Below, piece after piece: positions 1-8,195 of a stretch of DNA of 64,000 bases (the stretch's first letter is position 1; each line of letters begins with the position of its first letter). A program made the position numbers and the translations under genes. The notes under the pieces were generated by a model. The model was not told where the DNA came from. It worked only from the letters and a program-made list of their open reading frames with translations, and did no database searches. This stretch comes from Wenyingzhuangia aestuarii (GTDB taxonomy: Bacteria; Bacteroidota; Bacteroidia; Flavobacteriales; Flavobacteriaceae), in NCBI RefSeq assembly GCF_011927765.1, contig NZ_JAATJG010000011.1:62001-126000 (forward strand), read 5' to 3'.

Positions 1-1
1 T

Positions 2-325
2 TATGGGAATGCTCCAGTATTGGCAGAAAAAACACACGAAAAGTTTCCTGGAAAACCCATTTTTATTTCAGAAATAGGAAAAGGACAGATAGGACCAGCA
101 CCCAATGCCGTTTTAGGGGAGGAGATGGTGAGTTATTTAAGAACGTTAAAAAAATATCCTTGGATTACAGGAGTCTCATTGTGGAGTTATAATGATTATA
201 GAAGTAATTACAAAGGAACACCAGCATCAGGCTTTAGAGAATGGGGAATTGTAGATGAACGTAGAACTAAAAAGAAAGCCTATTATCAGTTAAAAGAAGT
301 ATATGAGTATTGGAATAAAAATTAA
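2..325 (+). CDS. Glycoside hydrolase family 2 protein, C-terminal fragment (5' end outside window)
   Basis: The reading frame is open from the first bases of the window to a TAA at 323-325, so this is the 3' end of a longer gene. The visible 107 residues match the end of a GH2 (beta-galactosidase/beta-glucuronidase-like) TIM barrel: a strand ending in FISEIG, whose Glu is the expected nucleophile, then GVSLWSYNDYRSNY, a GFREWG turn and a final helix KKAYYQLKEVYEYW. It ends right after the barrel, as in short GH2 enzymes. It lies only 4 bp before the next gene (GH16), so both are probably co-transcribed. An exo-beta-glycosidase acting on oligosaccharides is expected; the exact sugar specificity cannot be read from this fragment. 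Confidence 0.8.
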   Translation, partial: YGNAPVLAEKTHEKFPGKPIFISEIGKGQIGPAPNAVLGEEMVSYLRTLKKYPWITGVSLWSYNDYRSNYKGTPASGFREWGIVDERRTKKKAYYQLKEVYEYWNKN

Positions 326-329
326 ACAA

Positions 330-1259
330 ATGAAAAAAAGATATATGTTTTTATGCTTGTTTTCTTTTGTAGCCCAAGCACAACATTTACCTAAGGTCTT
401 AGAAAATATATATGAAAGCAAAGCAAATATGTACTATTCTGATGAATTTAATGCTCAGAGAAAATATAACGCTTTTGATACTAAAAAATGGCATTATCGT
501 CAGCCTAAACCTTGGAGAAAAGGATTGGCAACTGGTTCTAGATTTGTAGAAGAAAAGGAAGGGAAATTAATTTGTTACGGTCGAAAAGATTTAAAAAAAG
601 CGGGAGGTATAGTATCAAACAATTATTTTCAATACGGATTTTATGCATTCCGATGGAAAACTACAGGAATTCACGATGAAGGAAAAAATGTGTGGCACCC
701 TTCTGTTTGGGGATCGTTAGATGATACTCAAAAAGGCAAAGTACCACATACAAGTGAAGAAGGAGATAGTTGGATGGAAATTGATATAATGGAATTTTCT
801 ACTTGGAAATCTAGCGGGACAGATTGGAATGCCGATGCTCCGGCGTATATCTGGGTAGATTCAATTAAGAAACGAGCCAAAGTAAACAAATTAGGTAAAA
901 AGTTTGGTTGGAAAAAAGCCATGATGACCGATGGTAAAAAAGACAAGTACAAAGAACGAGTAATTGGTTCTTATGGTTTTGATACTTGGCAAACTATAGG
1001 AATGGAATATCATCCTAATTATTTGCAATTGTGGTTGTTGGATGAGGATAAGTGGGTGCAAGTAGGACATCGTATTCACTTTACCAGTAATAATGTAAAG
1101 CCTAGCCTAAGAACAGTACCTAAGAAAGCAGTAAAACCTTTGTATTGGTATATAGGAAATTTATATATGCCACAAGGAAAAGCAACTGTTACTGAAGATC
1201 AAATTACCGAATGTACTTTTGAAATAGATTGGTTTCATTTTTACGATTATAAAAAATAA
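330..1259 (+). CDS. Secreted GH16-family endo-hydrolase
   Basis: About 309 residues. I start it at ATG 330, which gives a classic signal peptide (MKKRYMFLCLFSFVAQA); the in-frame ATG at 303 would place extra residues before it and overlap the GH2 gene. The catalytic GH16 signature E-I-D-I-M-E is present as E150, D152 and E155 (nucleophile, helper Asp and acid/base, beta-bulge type), with the usual aromatic residues before it (GDSWMEIDIME) and a C-terminal strand TFEIDWFHFYDY. GH16 enzymes cleave beta-1,3 or beta-1,4 bonds in galactans and glucans. Among galactans it could be an agarase- or porphyranase-type enzyme, which the neighbouring sulfatases and GH2/GH29 genes favour. The sulfatase starts 5 bp downstream, indicating one operon. 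Subfamily not assigned. Confidence 0.85.
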   Translation: MKKRYMFLCLFSFVAQAQHLPKVLENIYESKANMYYSDEFNAQRKYNAFDTKKWHYRQPKPWRKGLATGSRFVEEKEGKLICYGRKDLKKAGGIVSNNYFQYGFYAFRWKTTGIHDEGKNVWHPSVWGSLDDTQKGKVPHTSEEGDSWMEIDIMEFSTWKSSGTDWNADAPAYIWVDSIKKRAKVNKLGKKFGWKKAMMTDGKKDKYKERVIGSYGFDTWQTIGMEYHPNYLQLWLLDEDKWVQVGHRIHFTSNNVKPSLRTVPKKAVKPLYWYIGNLYMPQGKATVTEDQITECTFEIDWFHFYDYKK

Positions 1260-1264
1260 AAATA

Positions 1265-2710
1265 ATGAATAGATTCAAAAAAATAGGAATATTGTTCTTG
1301 TTAACTATAGGAACATTACATGCTCAAAAAGACAAACCTTTAAATATTGTGTGGATCAACGCAGACGATTTGGGAAGAGAATTGGCTTGTTATGGAGAGC
1401 CCGTTGTAAAAACACCACATATTGATGCTTTGGCAAAGCAAGGAGTTTTGTATACCAATGCCTATGCCAATGCTCCTATTTGTTCTGCTAGTAGATCTTC
1501 TCAAATTACAGGAATGTACCCTACGGCAGTAAATAGTTTAGACCATCGTACCATAAACATGACCGAGTTGCCTGATGGAATTCAACCTATTACCAAATTT
1601 TTTAAAGATGCGGGTTATTTTGTAAGTAACGGTAGTGGATTAACCATGTTAAAAGGAGGAGGAAAAAGAGATTACAATTTTACCACAAAAGTAAATTACG
1701 ACGGAACAGATTGGGATCAACGTAAAGAGGGACAGCCATTTTTTGCACAAGTACAGATAAAATATCCGCACAGAACTTTTTCTAGAGACAAAGAAAATCC
1801 TGTAAATCCAGATGAGGTTAGATTGCCAGCTTGTTATCCAGATTACCCGTTGCTAAGAGCAGATTGGGCTTTGTATTTAGAATCTGTTCAGCATTGTGAT
1901 GACATTGTAGGAAAAATTTTACAAAAATTAGAAGATGATGGATTGGCAGACAATACCATAGTTTTCTTTTTTGGAGACCACGGTCGTCCGCATTTAAGAG
2001 ACAAGCAGTTTTTGTATGAAGGAGGATTGCAAATTCCTTTAATTATCCGTTGGCCAGCACATTTAAAGCCCAATAAAAAAGACAAACGTTTGGTGAGTTT
2101 GGTAGATGTTGCTGCTACTAGTTTGGCTATTAGTGGAATTAAAACTCCATACCCGCTTCACGGAAAAGTGTTTTTAGGAAAAAACAAAATCAAACGTAAA
2201 TATGTTTATGGGTTTAGACAACGAGCCGGAGATGCTGCAGAAAATTTAAGAAGCATTAGCAATGGTCGTTATAAGCTAATTTGGAACAGAACTTATGACA
2301 GACCTTGGATGCAATTAACAAGTTATAAAAAGCTACAATATCCTGCTTTTGCTTTGTATCATTACTTACATAACAAAGGAGAGTTAAAAGCACCTTACAA
2401 TCAGTTTATGGCAGAGACCAAACCAGAGTTTGAATTGTTTGATTTGAAAAAAGATCCTATGGAATTTAAAAATTTAGCAGGAGATAAATCGTGTAAAAAG
2501 ATAAAAGACAAGTTGTTCCAAAAATTATCATCAAGCCTAAAAGAGTATGAAAAAAATATGATTTTAGAAGATGATGTAACAATCGCCAAAGCCAAACAAA
2601 GTTCTAAAATTTATTATAAAAAAGCAGTACAAAAACAAAAACCAGGTTTAAGTGTAGATGCTAATTACGAAGAAATTGTAAAAGATTGGGAAGAAAGACT
2701 TTTACAGTAA
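1265..2710 (+). CDS. Type I (formylglycine-dependent) sulfatase
   Basis: 481 residues with signal peptide (cleavage near LHAQ, about residue 20) and the alkaline-phosphatase-like sulfatase fold. The N-terminal metal motif reads NADD. The formylglycine site is C-S-A-S-R with Cys73, followed by TGMYPT. A second metal/substrate segment FFGDHGRP and a C-terminal subdomain follow (FELFDLKKDPMEFKNLA, typical of the family end). It removes sulfate esters from polysaccharide fragments, probably in the periplasm or outside the cell; maturation needs an anaerobic or FGE-type maturase that is not in this window. The CSASR form and spacing resemble iduronate/N-sulfoglucosamine-type sulfatases, so the position of the sulfate it removes cannot be predicted with confidence. 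Confidence 0.9.
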   Translation: MNRFKKIGILFLLTIGTLHAQKDKPLNIVWINADDLGRELACYGEPVVKTPHIDALAKQGVLYTNAYANAPICSASRSSQITGMYPTAVNSLDHRTINMTELPDGIQPITKFFKDAGYFVSNGSGLTMLKGGGKRDYNFTTKVNYDGTDWDQRKEGQPFFAQVQIKYPHRTFSRDKENPVNPDEVRLPACYPDYPLLRADWALYLESVQHCDDIVGKILQKLEDDGLADNTIVFFFGDHGRPHLRDKQFLYEGGLQIPLIIRWPAHLKPNKKDKRLVSLVDVAATSLAISGIKTPYPLHGKVFLGKNKIKRKYVYGFRQRAGDAAENLRSISNGRYKLIWNRTYDRPWMQLTSYKKLQYPAFALYHYLHNKGELKAPYNQFMAETKPEFELFDLKKDPMEFKNLAGDKSCKKIKDKLFQKLSSSLKEYEKNMILEDDVTIAKAKQSSKIYYKKAVQKQKPGLSVDANYEEIVKDWEERLLQ

Positions 2711-2752
2711 ATCAATTAATTTTTGAATGATCATAAATAAACAACATAAAAT

Positions 2753-4000
2753 ATAACAAAGATCAAGTATATAGTACTATGCATAGGAATTGCTCTTTTT
2801 GGAGTTAAAGCAAATGCTCAAGAAAAAAGCACGTTTGATTATTCCAAGTGGGAATTAAAATGGGAAGATAATTTTGATTATAAAAACAGTCAATTAGATG
2901 ATCATTGGATTTCTGCCAATTACACTAGTAAAAATTTATACTGTAGCCGATGGCGAGAAAACGTAGATGTAGTAGATGGTGTAATGCATTTAAACATTAA
3001 AAAAGAAAAAAGAGGGGGGCAGGATTGGACTGCTGGAAGTATTTGGACACGTAAAAAGTTTAAATATGGGTATTTTGAATGTCGTTATAAATATGCTGGA
3101 GGAGAAGCTACCAATAATTCCTTTTGGTTAATGACAAGAGGAGGAGAACCTACAGAAGGGAAAAAATTTGAAATTGATATTAACGAAGGACATTATCCTA
3201 ATGAGGTGAGTACTAACATTCATAACTGGTCAGATTTTACCATAATGCCTAACGGTAGAAAAAAGCATGCAAGCTATAATGAAATGTTCTTTTTTGGAAC
3301 TAAACCAGATTATTCTATTCAATTAGAAATTCCTGTTGAAACTAAGAAAATACGTTTTACCTCTAAAAATAGTTCTAGGTTTAATGTTGGAGAATTTAGA
3401 GTGTATGGAGTAAACGAGTCTGGAGAATATCCAACGGTATTGTCACAAACAGCAGATAGTGATATTGATGGTTTGGTAAACTATGCAAGAGCTAAAAATG
3501 TAAGCATTACATCAAGCGGTTCGTATAAAGGAAATTCGTCAGAAAATAAATTGATAGATGGAAACCCTCTTACTGCTTGGACGACACAGCAAGAGGGAGA
3601 CAAATGGGTAGAGTTTACTTGGGATCAATCTATCACTGTTGGTTGTATTCAGTTTACAAACGGATGGAAAGATCAAAGTAAAACATGGCACAGCTTAGTA
3701 AGCAATTACAAAATTCAATATTTAAAAGATGGAGAATGGAGAGATATTTCTGTTTTAGATGCCAGTAAAGAGAATGATTTTTCTGAGGAATATCATACCT
3801 ATGGATTGGAGTGGGATGAAAATGAATTGGTGTTTTATTTTGATGGTAAAGAATTAAGAAGATCTAAAAATGATTTTTGTTATAGTGAAGCTCCTATTTT
3901 TTTAAGCTTAGCTCTTATCAAATGGCACGGAGTATTAAAAGATGATTTGGATGGTAAAAGTATGAAGGTTGATTATGTAAAATATTATCAGAAAAAATAA
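2753..4000 (+). CDS. GH16-family protein with inserted F5/8 (discoidin)-type domain; 5' end lesion
   Basis: The coding frame clearly continues upstream of the first ATG (2984). From 2753 it encodes a signal peptide (TKIKYIVLCIGIALFGVKANA, then QEK) and the first GH16 strands (KWELKWEDNFDY). No ATG, GTG or TTG lies in frame between a TAA at 2747-2749 and 2984, so the start is either an ATA at 2753 or was lost. From 2753 the protein has 415 residues. The catalytic E-I-D-I-N-E is present (E140, D142, E145). Between about residues 179 and 342 the GH16 fold is interrupted by discoidin/F5-8C-like beta-sandwich sequence (IRFTSKNSSRFNVGEFRVYG, and later NKLIDGNPLTAWTT). The fold then resumes with YHTYGLEWDENELVFYFDG and ends at VDYVKYYQ. 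It is the last gene of the left operon, 42 bp after the sulfatase. Starting at 2984 would remove the signal peptide and several core strands. Confidence 0.72.
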   Translation: MTKIKYIVLCIGIALFGVKANAQEKSTFDYSKWELKWEDNFDYKNSQLDDHWISANYTSKNLYCSRWRENVDVVDGVMHLNIKKEKRGGQDWTAGSIWTRKKFKYGYFECRYKYAGGEATNNSFWLMTRGGEPTEGKKFEIDINEGHYPNEVSTNIHNWSDFTIMPNGRKKHASYNEMFFFGTKPDYSIQLEIPVETKKIRFTSKNSSRFNVGEFRVYGVNESGEYPTVLSQTADSDIDGLVNYARAKNVSITSSGSYKGNSSENKLIDGNPLTAWTTQQEGDKWVEFTWDQSITVGCIQFTNGWKDQSKTWHSLVSNYKIQYLKDGEWRDISVLDASKENDFSEEYHTYGLEWDENELVFYFDGKELRRSKNDFCYSEAPIFLSLALIKWHGVLKDDLDGKSMKVDYVKYYQKK

Positions 4001-4070
4001 TATAATATTTATATAGAATAGGTTAAGGTGTTAGATAATTACCTCTTTTAAAACAGATATTTTATTTTTA

Positions 4071-4134
4071 ATCATATCAACTACATTTAAAATCATATAG
4101 AACAATAAAAACAATTGTATCTATGTAGTTTTAG
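4071..4134 (+). promoter_or_regulatory. Putative activator-dependent promoter of the 807-aa propeller gene
   Basis: Two half-sites, ATCATATCA at 4071 and ATCATATAG at 4092, start exactly 21 bp apart. A box TAGTTTTAG at 4126-4134 follows 34 bp after the second half-site. The same geometry precedes nine other genes here. A terminator-like hairpin lies between this promoter and the start codon, unlike at the other copies. Confidence 0.55.
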
Positions 4135-4147
4135 AACTATCAAATTT

Positions 4148-4186
4148 AACTTCAGTTTGTTAATTTTTAGCAAACTGAAGTTTTTT
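4148..4186 (+). terminator. Stem-loop with T-run just before the 4198 start codon
   Basis: A 12-bp perfect stem (AACTTCAGTTTG / CAAACTGAAGTT), an 11-nt loop and a run of six T. It could end the upstream GH16 operon. It also falls inside the expected 5' leader of the next gene, 12 nt before its GTG, so it could act as an attenuator. Confidence 0.65.
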
Positions 4187-4197
4187 AAATTATAGTT

Positions 4198-6621
4198 GTG
4201 ATTAAATTCAAAACATTTTTAGCCGTTCTTTTTTGTACAGTATTTATTCCCGTAGTAAATGCACAAATTGTATTACTTGGAGACAATGCTCCTTATACCA
4301 ATGTAAACGATGGAGACTTTACCACCGTACGAGGGTATTGGAGACAAGCCAAACAATCTCCTTTTTGGACAACAAAAGTTTTAAAAGGAAAAGAAAAAAT
4401 GGGATTACATCTTGGTTCGTTGTTTAGTATGAATGAACTAGGAGTGGCTGAATCTAAAATTTTAAACACAAACCCAAAATATCAACAAGCTAAAAGAGGA
4501 GATATTATTGAATGGGAATTTGGAGCTGATTTAGAATATGTAAGCAAAGGAACTATTTCTTTAAGTCTTGTTTTTGGCGATACAGAAAGAATTTTAGCAG
4601 AAAAAGTAAAACTAATAGGATCAGACAAAACTATTGAACATTTTAAAGGAACGTATGTGGTATCCAAAGAAGATGCTAAAGCTGGTTTACCCTTTGTAAG
4701 AGCAACATTTTATTCAGAACAAGGTGTAAAGGTCTATTTACACTATGTAAATATTAGAATTACCAATAGTAAAGACAAAGTACTAGTATTAAAAGCTAAT
4801 TTAATAAAAAATGGAGTAGCGTTAAAGTGGAATACTTTTAAAAATACTACTTATAAAATTTATAGAAGTCCCATAAACAAAGTAGCTTATCAGCAAATTG
4901 GAGAAACTCAAAATAATTCTTTTGTAGATACCCGTTTAATTACAGGTTTGCCTTATAATTATGTGGTAACACATATTCAAAAAGGAGTAGAATCAATAGG
5001 TTCTAACGAAGTTAAAATAGCAAAAAAAGATACCATTGCTCCTGATGCTCCACTAGGTTTGAAATCAGAAATTTTTGATACTGAAATTAATTTGTTTTGG
5101 AATAAAAACACGGATAAAGACCTTGCTTATTATTCCCTTTTTAGAGGAGATGCTAATGGAAATCACATGAGAGAAATTGCTCATGACTTAAAAAAGAATC
5201 ATTATCTAGACTTTACTCCGCTAAAAGAAACAGACAATACTTATCAGGTTTACGCTTATGATTATAGTGGAAATAGAAGTAAAGCATCTAAAGTTATTAA
5301 GTGTCGTGTAAAAACTGTTTTAGGAACATCTTTTAGCGATTTAATATTACCAATGCCTATTCATAAATCTTTAAGTTCTAATCTATGGGGAGCCAAAGGA
5401 GTGTTGCCTAGAGATCCTGATAATGGTATAGAAGAGGTAGATTGGACATACTGGGGAGGAAGACCTGTGTACGATAAAGATGGAAAATATCATATGAATA
5501 TTACACGTTGGCCTGCCAATGCCATTAAAGGACATTGGGAGTGGCCAAATTCTACAGTAGCTCATGTAGTTGCAGATCAACCTACAGGACCCTATAAAGT
5601 TCAAAAAGAGTTGGTGTATTCTTTTGCGAATGGAAAAGGGCATAATCCAGACATTATTTTGTTGAATGATGGTACTTATATGATGTATTCTTTAATTAAT
5701 TGGGAAGCTAATTTATTTACTTCTAAATCTATGAGTGGTCCTTGGAAAAGATTAGGAGTTATGGAGGTTGATTTATCAACTTCTTTAGAAAATCCAAATT
5801 TAAATTATCGATATTATAGAAATTTATCAGGAGTTCAATTAAATGATGGACGATTTTTATTTGTAACCAAAGGAGGTGGAATGATGGTTAGTCAGGATAA
5901 AAATCCATTAGGACCTTATAAAGCTTTAACTGTGGGGGTACGAGGAAATAAAATTATTCCAGAAAAATACAGAAACTCTAATTATGAAGATCCTGTTTTG
6001 TGGAAAGATGAGGTTCAATATCATATGATGATTAATGCTTTTTTAGATTATAGAGCTATTTATTTAAGATCTCCAGATGGAATTCATTGGAAGTTTAATT
6101 CAGGTACAGCTTACACACCCGATAATACCTCTTATGTAGATGGTACCAGAACACATTGGTACAAATTAGAAAGACCGCATGTGTTACAAGACCAGTTTGG
6201 TAGAGCTACACATTTATCTTTAGCTGTTATAGATGTTCCTAAAGAAGATGATTTGGCAAAAGATAATCACAATTCTAAAAACATTGTAATCCCGTTAGTG
6301 GTTCCAAAAAGAATTACAATGTTAAATAAAACACAAGTTGATAGCACGACTAAAAATATTAAAATTCTAATCCGTTCAGAAAAAGGATTCAATGCTCAAA
6401 AAGACATCAATATAAAAACGTTACGATTTGGAGCAACGGAAGAAGTAGACTTTGGAAGAGGGTGTAAAGTAATCAAAACAAAGCAAAAAGGAAAAGATTT
6501 AATTGTTGAGTTTGATGGCTTAGGAAACGGAATTACAGAAAGTAATTTTGTAGGAAAACTATTAGGAAAAACAAACAAGGGAGAGTTGTTAATTGGGTAT
6601 TCAAAGTTAAAAGCTCAATAA
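4198..6621 (+). CDS. Secreted FN3 / five-bladed beta-propeller glycoside hydrolase-like protein (GH43/GH117-type fold)
   Basis: 807 residues with a GTG start; the signal peptide (IKFKTFLAVLFCTVFIPVVNAQ) begins directly there and no ATG is available. The region at about 25-190 is a beta-rich module with YTNVNDGDF, resembling a carbohydrate-binding module. Two FN3-like domains follow at about 195-275 and 280-370 (DAPLGLKSEIFDTEINLFWN). From about 380 to the end there is a five-bladed-propeller region with blade motifs such as GRPVYDKDGKYHMNI, GKGHNPDIILLNDGTYMMYS and YEDPVLWKDEVQYHMM, the pattern seen in GH43/GH117-like enzymes (PDI and YEDP provide candidate catalytic Asp/Glu). I cannot assign a family number. 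In this context an exo-acting enzyme on galactan oligosaccharides is plausible. It is probably a single-gene transcription unit. Confidence 0.65.
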   Translation: MIKFKTFLAVLFCTVFIPVVNAQIVLLGDNAPYTNVNDGDFTTVRGYWRQAKQSPFWTTKVLKGKEKMGLHLGSLFSMNELGVAESKILNTNPKYQQAKRGDIIEWEFGADLEYVSKGTISLSLVFGDTERILAEKVKLIGSDKTIEHFKGTYVVSKEDAKAGLPFVRATFYSEQGVKVYLHYVNIRITNSKDKVLVLKANLIKNGVALKWNTFKNTTYKIYRSPINKVAYQQIGETQNNSFVDTRLITGLPYNYVVTHIQKGVESIGSNEVKIAKKDTIAPDAPLGLKSEIFDTEINLFWNKNTDKDLAYYSLFRGDANGNHMREIAHDLKKNHYLDFTPLKETDNTYQVYAYDYSGNRSKASKVIKCRVKTVLGTSFSDLILPMPIHKSLSSNLWGAKGVLPRDPDNGIEEVDWTYWGGRPVYDKDGKYHMNITRWPANAIKGHWEWPNSTVAHVVADQPTGPYKVQKELVYSFANGKGHNPDIILLNDGTYMMYSLINWEANLFTSKSMSGPWKRLGVMEVDLSTSLENPNLNYRYYRNLSGVQLNDGRFLFVTKGGGMMVSQDKNPLGPYKALTVGVRGNKIIPEKYRNSNYEDPVLWKDEVQYHMMINAFLDYRAIYLRSPDGIHWKFNSGTAYTPDNTSYVDGTRTHWYKLERPHVLQDQFGRATHLSLAVIDVPKEDDLAKDNHNSKNIVIPLVVPKRITMLNKTQVDSTTKNIKILIRSEKGFNAQKDINIKTLRFGATEEVDFGRGCKVIKTKQKGKDLIVEFDGLGNGITESNFVGKLLGKTNKGELLIGYSKLKAQ

Positions 6622-6646
6622 ATTGGAGATTCGTAGAAATAAATAA

Positions 6647-6710
6647 ACCATTAGTAGTATATTTAAAAACATACGTGTGACTTATAATTCTTCTTTTTAA
6701 AGTATTTTTG
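6647..6710 (+). promoter_or_regulatory. Putative activator-dependent promoter of the GH28-sulfatase unit
   Basis: Half-sites ACCATTAGT (6647, weaker) and AACATACGT (6668) start 21 bp apart. TATTTTTG at 6703-6710 follows 35 bp after the second. It lies 58 bp before the GH28 start codon and has the same layout as the other nine sites. Confidence 0.5.
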
Positions 6711-6767
6711 TGTGCGTACACGTGTTGTGTTTTGGTTTTTTAATATCAATAAATAAAAAAGAATAAA

Positions 6768-8186
6768 ATGTATAAAACTATTTGCAAAGCTATTGTTCTT
6801 ATAGCGTTAAATTTAGTTGCTTGTAGCAAGCAAAGCACTTGGAATGTAAAAGATTATGGAGCGGTAGATGATAACGCAACGGTAAATACAATAGCCATTC
6901 AAAAAACCATTGATGAATGTGCCAAAGCAGGTGGAGGAACTGTATTAATTGATGGAGATGTATTCGTGTCGGGAACTTTATTGTTAAAAGACAATGTAGA
7001 TTTAAAAGTCACAGAAAACACCACTTTGTTAGGAAGTATCAATCCTAATGATTATCCAATTGTAGAGCCTTTTGTAGATGCTACAGGGCAATTTAGAGGT
7101 CAATGTTTTATTGGTGCTATTGATGTAAAAAATGTATCTATTACAGGAAAAGGGACTATTGATGGTCACGGAAAAATGTTAGCACCGAACAAAGTAAAAG
7201 AAACCTTAAAAAGATTAGGAATAGAACAGGTAAAACCAGATTTAACAGGATTAGTAGCAAAAACTAATAATTATGTAAATAATAACATTCGCTTGTCTAA
7301 TAGGCCTTTTTTGGTGAGAATGGTACGGTCAGAGAATGTAAAATTACAAGACATTCATTTACGTCAACCTGCAGCTTGGACCTTACATTTTTTAGAATGT
7401 AATAATTTTGTGGTAGATGGAATTTCTATTTACAGCCATGCCAACAGAAATAATGATGCTATTGATATAGACTCTAGTACAAACGGAGTTATCAAAAATT
7501 GTGATATTGATTCTGGAGACGATGCTATTTGCTTTAAATCTACCAGTCCAAAACCAACCACAGATGTAGAAGTGTACAACTGTAAAATTAAGAGTGAGTG
7601 GGGTGCCATAAAATTTGGAACAGAGTCTATGGGAGATTTTAAAAATATTACTGTTAGAGATTGTTTTGTACACGATACAAGAGGAGGTGGAATTAAAATT
7701 TTAAGTGCTGATGGAGCCAATGCTGAAAATATATTGATAGAGAATATTAAAATGGAAAATGTAGAGATGCCTATTTTTATTCGCTTGTGCGAACGTAGAT
7801 TGGTGTACAGAAATGCCGATAGAAAACCTACAGGAAGTATTACCAATGTAGTGATTAGAAATATTGATGCTACGGTTAGAGATCTTAAAGATTGTAGATT
7901 AGAAGCAACAACAGGATTGTTTTTTTCAGGAACACCCAATCATAAATTAGGGAAGATTAGCTTAGAAAATATTAAAATTAATTTACCTGGAGGTGGAACA
8001 ACAGAACATGCCAAAACAGTAGTTCCAGAAAATGAAACTCAATATCCAGAGTTTACAAAACTAGGAATTACACCTTCTTATGGTTTGTATGCAAGGCATA
8101 TTGAGAATTTAGAAACTAAAAATGTTGTCTTTACTGTACGTGCTGGGGAGATGAGAGATGAGGTCATAAAAATAAATGTAAATTAA
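6768..8186 (+). CDS. GH28-family (polygalacturonase-like) lipoprotein
   Basis: 472 residues with a lipoprotein signal (lipobox LVAC, Cys19), so it is membrane-anchored. It has the right-handed parallel beta-helix of GH28: VKDYGAVDDNATVNTIAIQKTIDECAKAGGGTV at the start, then repeated rungs. The catalytic Asp segments are present as NNDAID and SGDDAICFKS. The usual GHG histidine motif is replaced by EWGAIKFGTES, and the RIK segment is changed to GGGIKIL. Such divergence is common in Bacteroidota GH28 enzymes that are not plain polygalacturonases. Family members hydrolyse alpha-galacturonide bonds by inversion; if this one does, it would release galacturonate or a related alpha-linked sugar. It is followed 9 bp later by a sulfatase, so both share a transcript. 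Confidence 0.8.
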   Translation: MYKTICKAIVLIALNLVACSKQSTWNVKDYGAVDDNATVNTIAIQKTIDECAKAGGGTVLIDGDVFVSGTLLLKDNVDLKVTENTTLLGSINPNDYPIVEPFVDATGQFRGQCFIGAIDVKNVSITGKGTIDGHGKMLAPNKVKETLKRLGIEQVKPDLTGLVAKTNNYVNNNIRLSNRPFLVRMVRSENVKLQDIHLRQPAAWTLHFLECNNFVVDGISIYSHANRNNDAIDIDSSTNGVIKNCDIDSGDDAICFKSTSPKPTTDVEVYNCKIKSEWGAIKFGTESMGDFKNITVRDCFVHDTRGGGIKILSADGANAENILIENIKMENVEMPIFIRLCERRLVYRNADRKPTGSITNVVIRNIDATVRDLKDCRLEATTGLFFSGTPNHKLGKISLENIKINLPGGGTTEHAKTVVPENETQYPEFTKLGITPSYGLYARHIENLETKNVVFTVRAGEMRDEVIKINVN

Positions 8187-8195
8187 AAAAGCATT

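Noticed and set aside
7430-7939. Long open frame on the minus strand (169 codons) opposite the GH28 gene
   Set aside because: It lies fully inside the GH28 coding region, has no recognisable domain, and is explained by the AT-rich codon use of the real gene.
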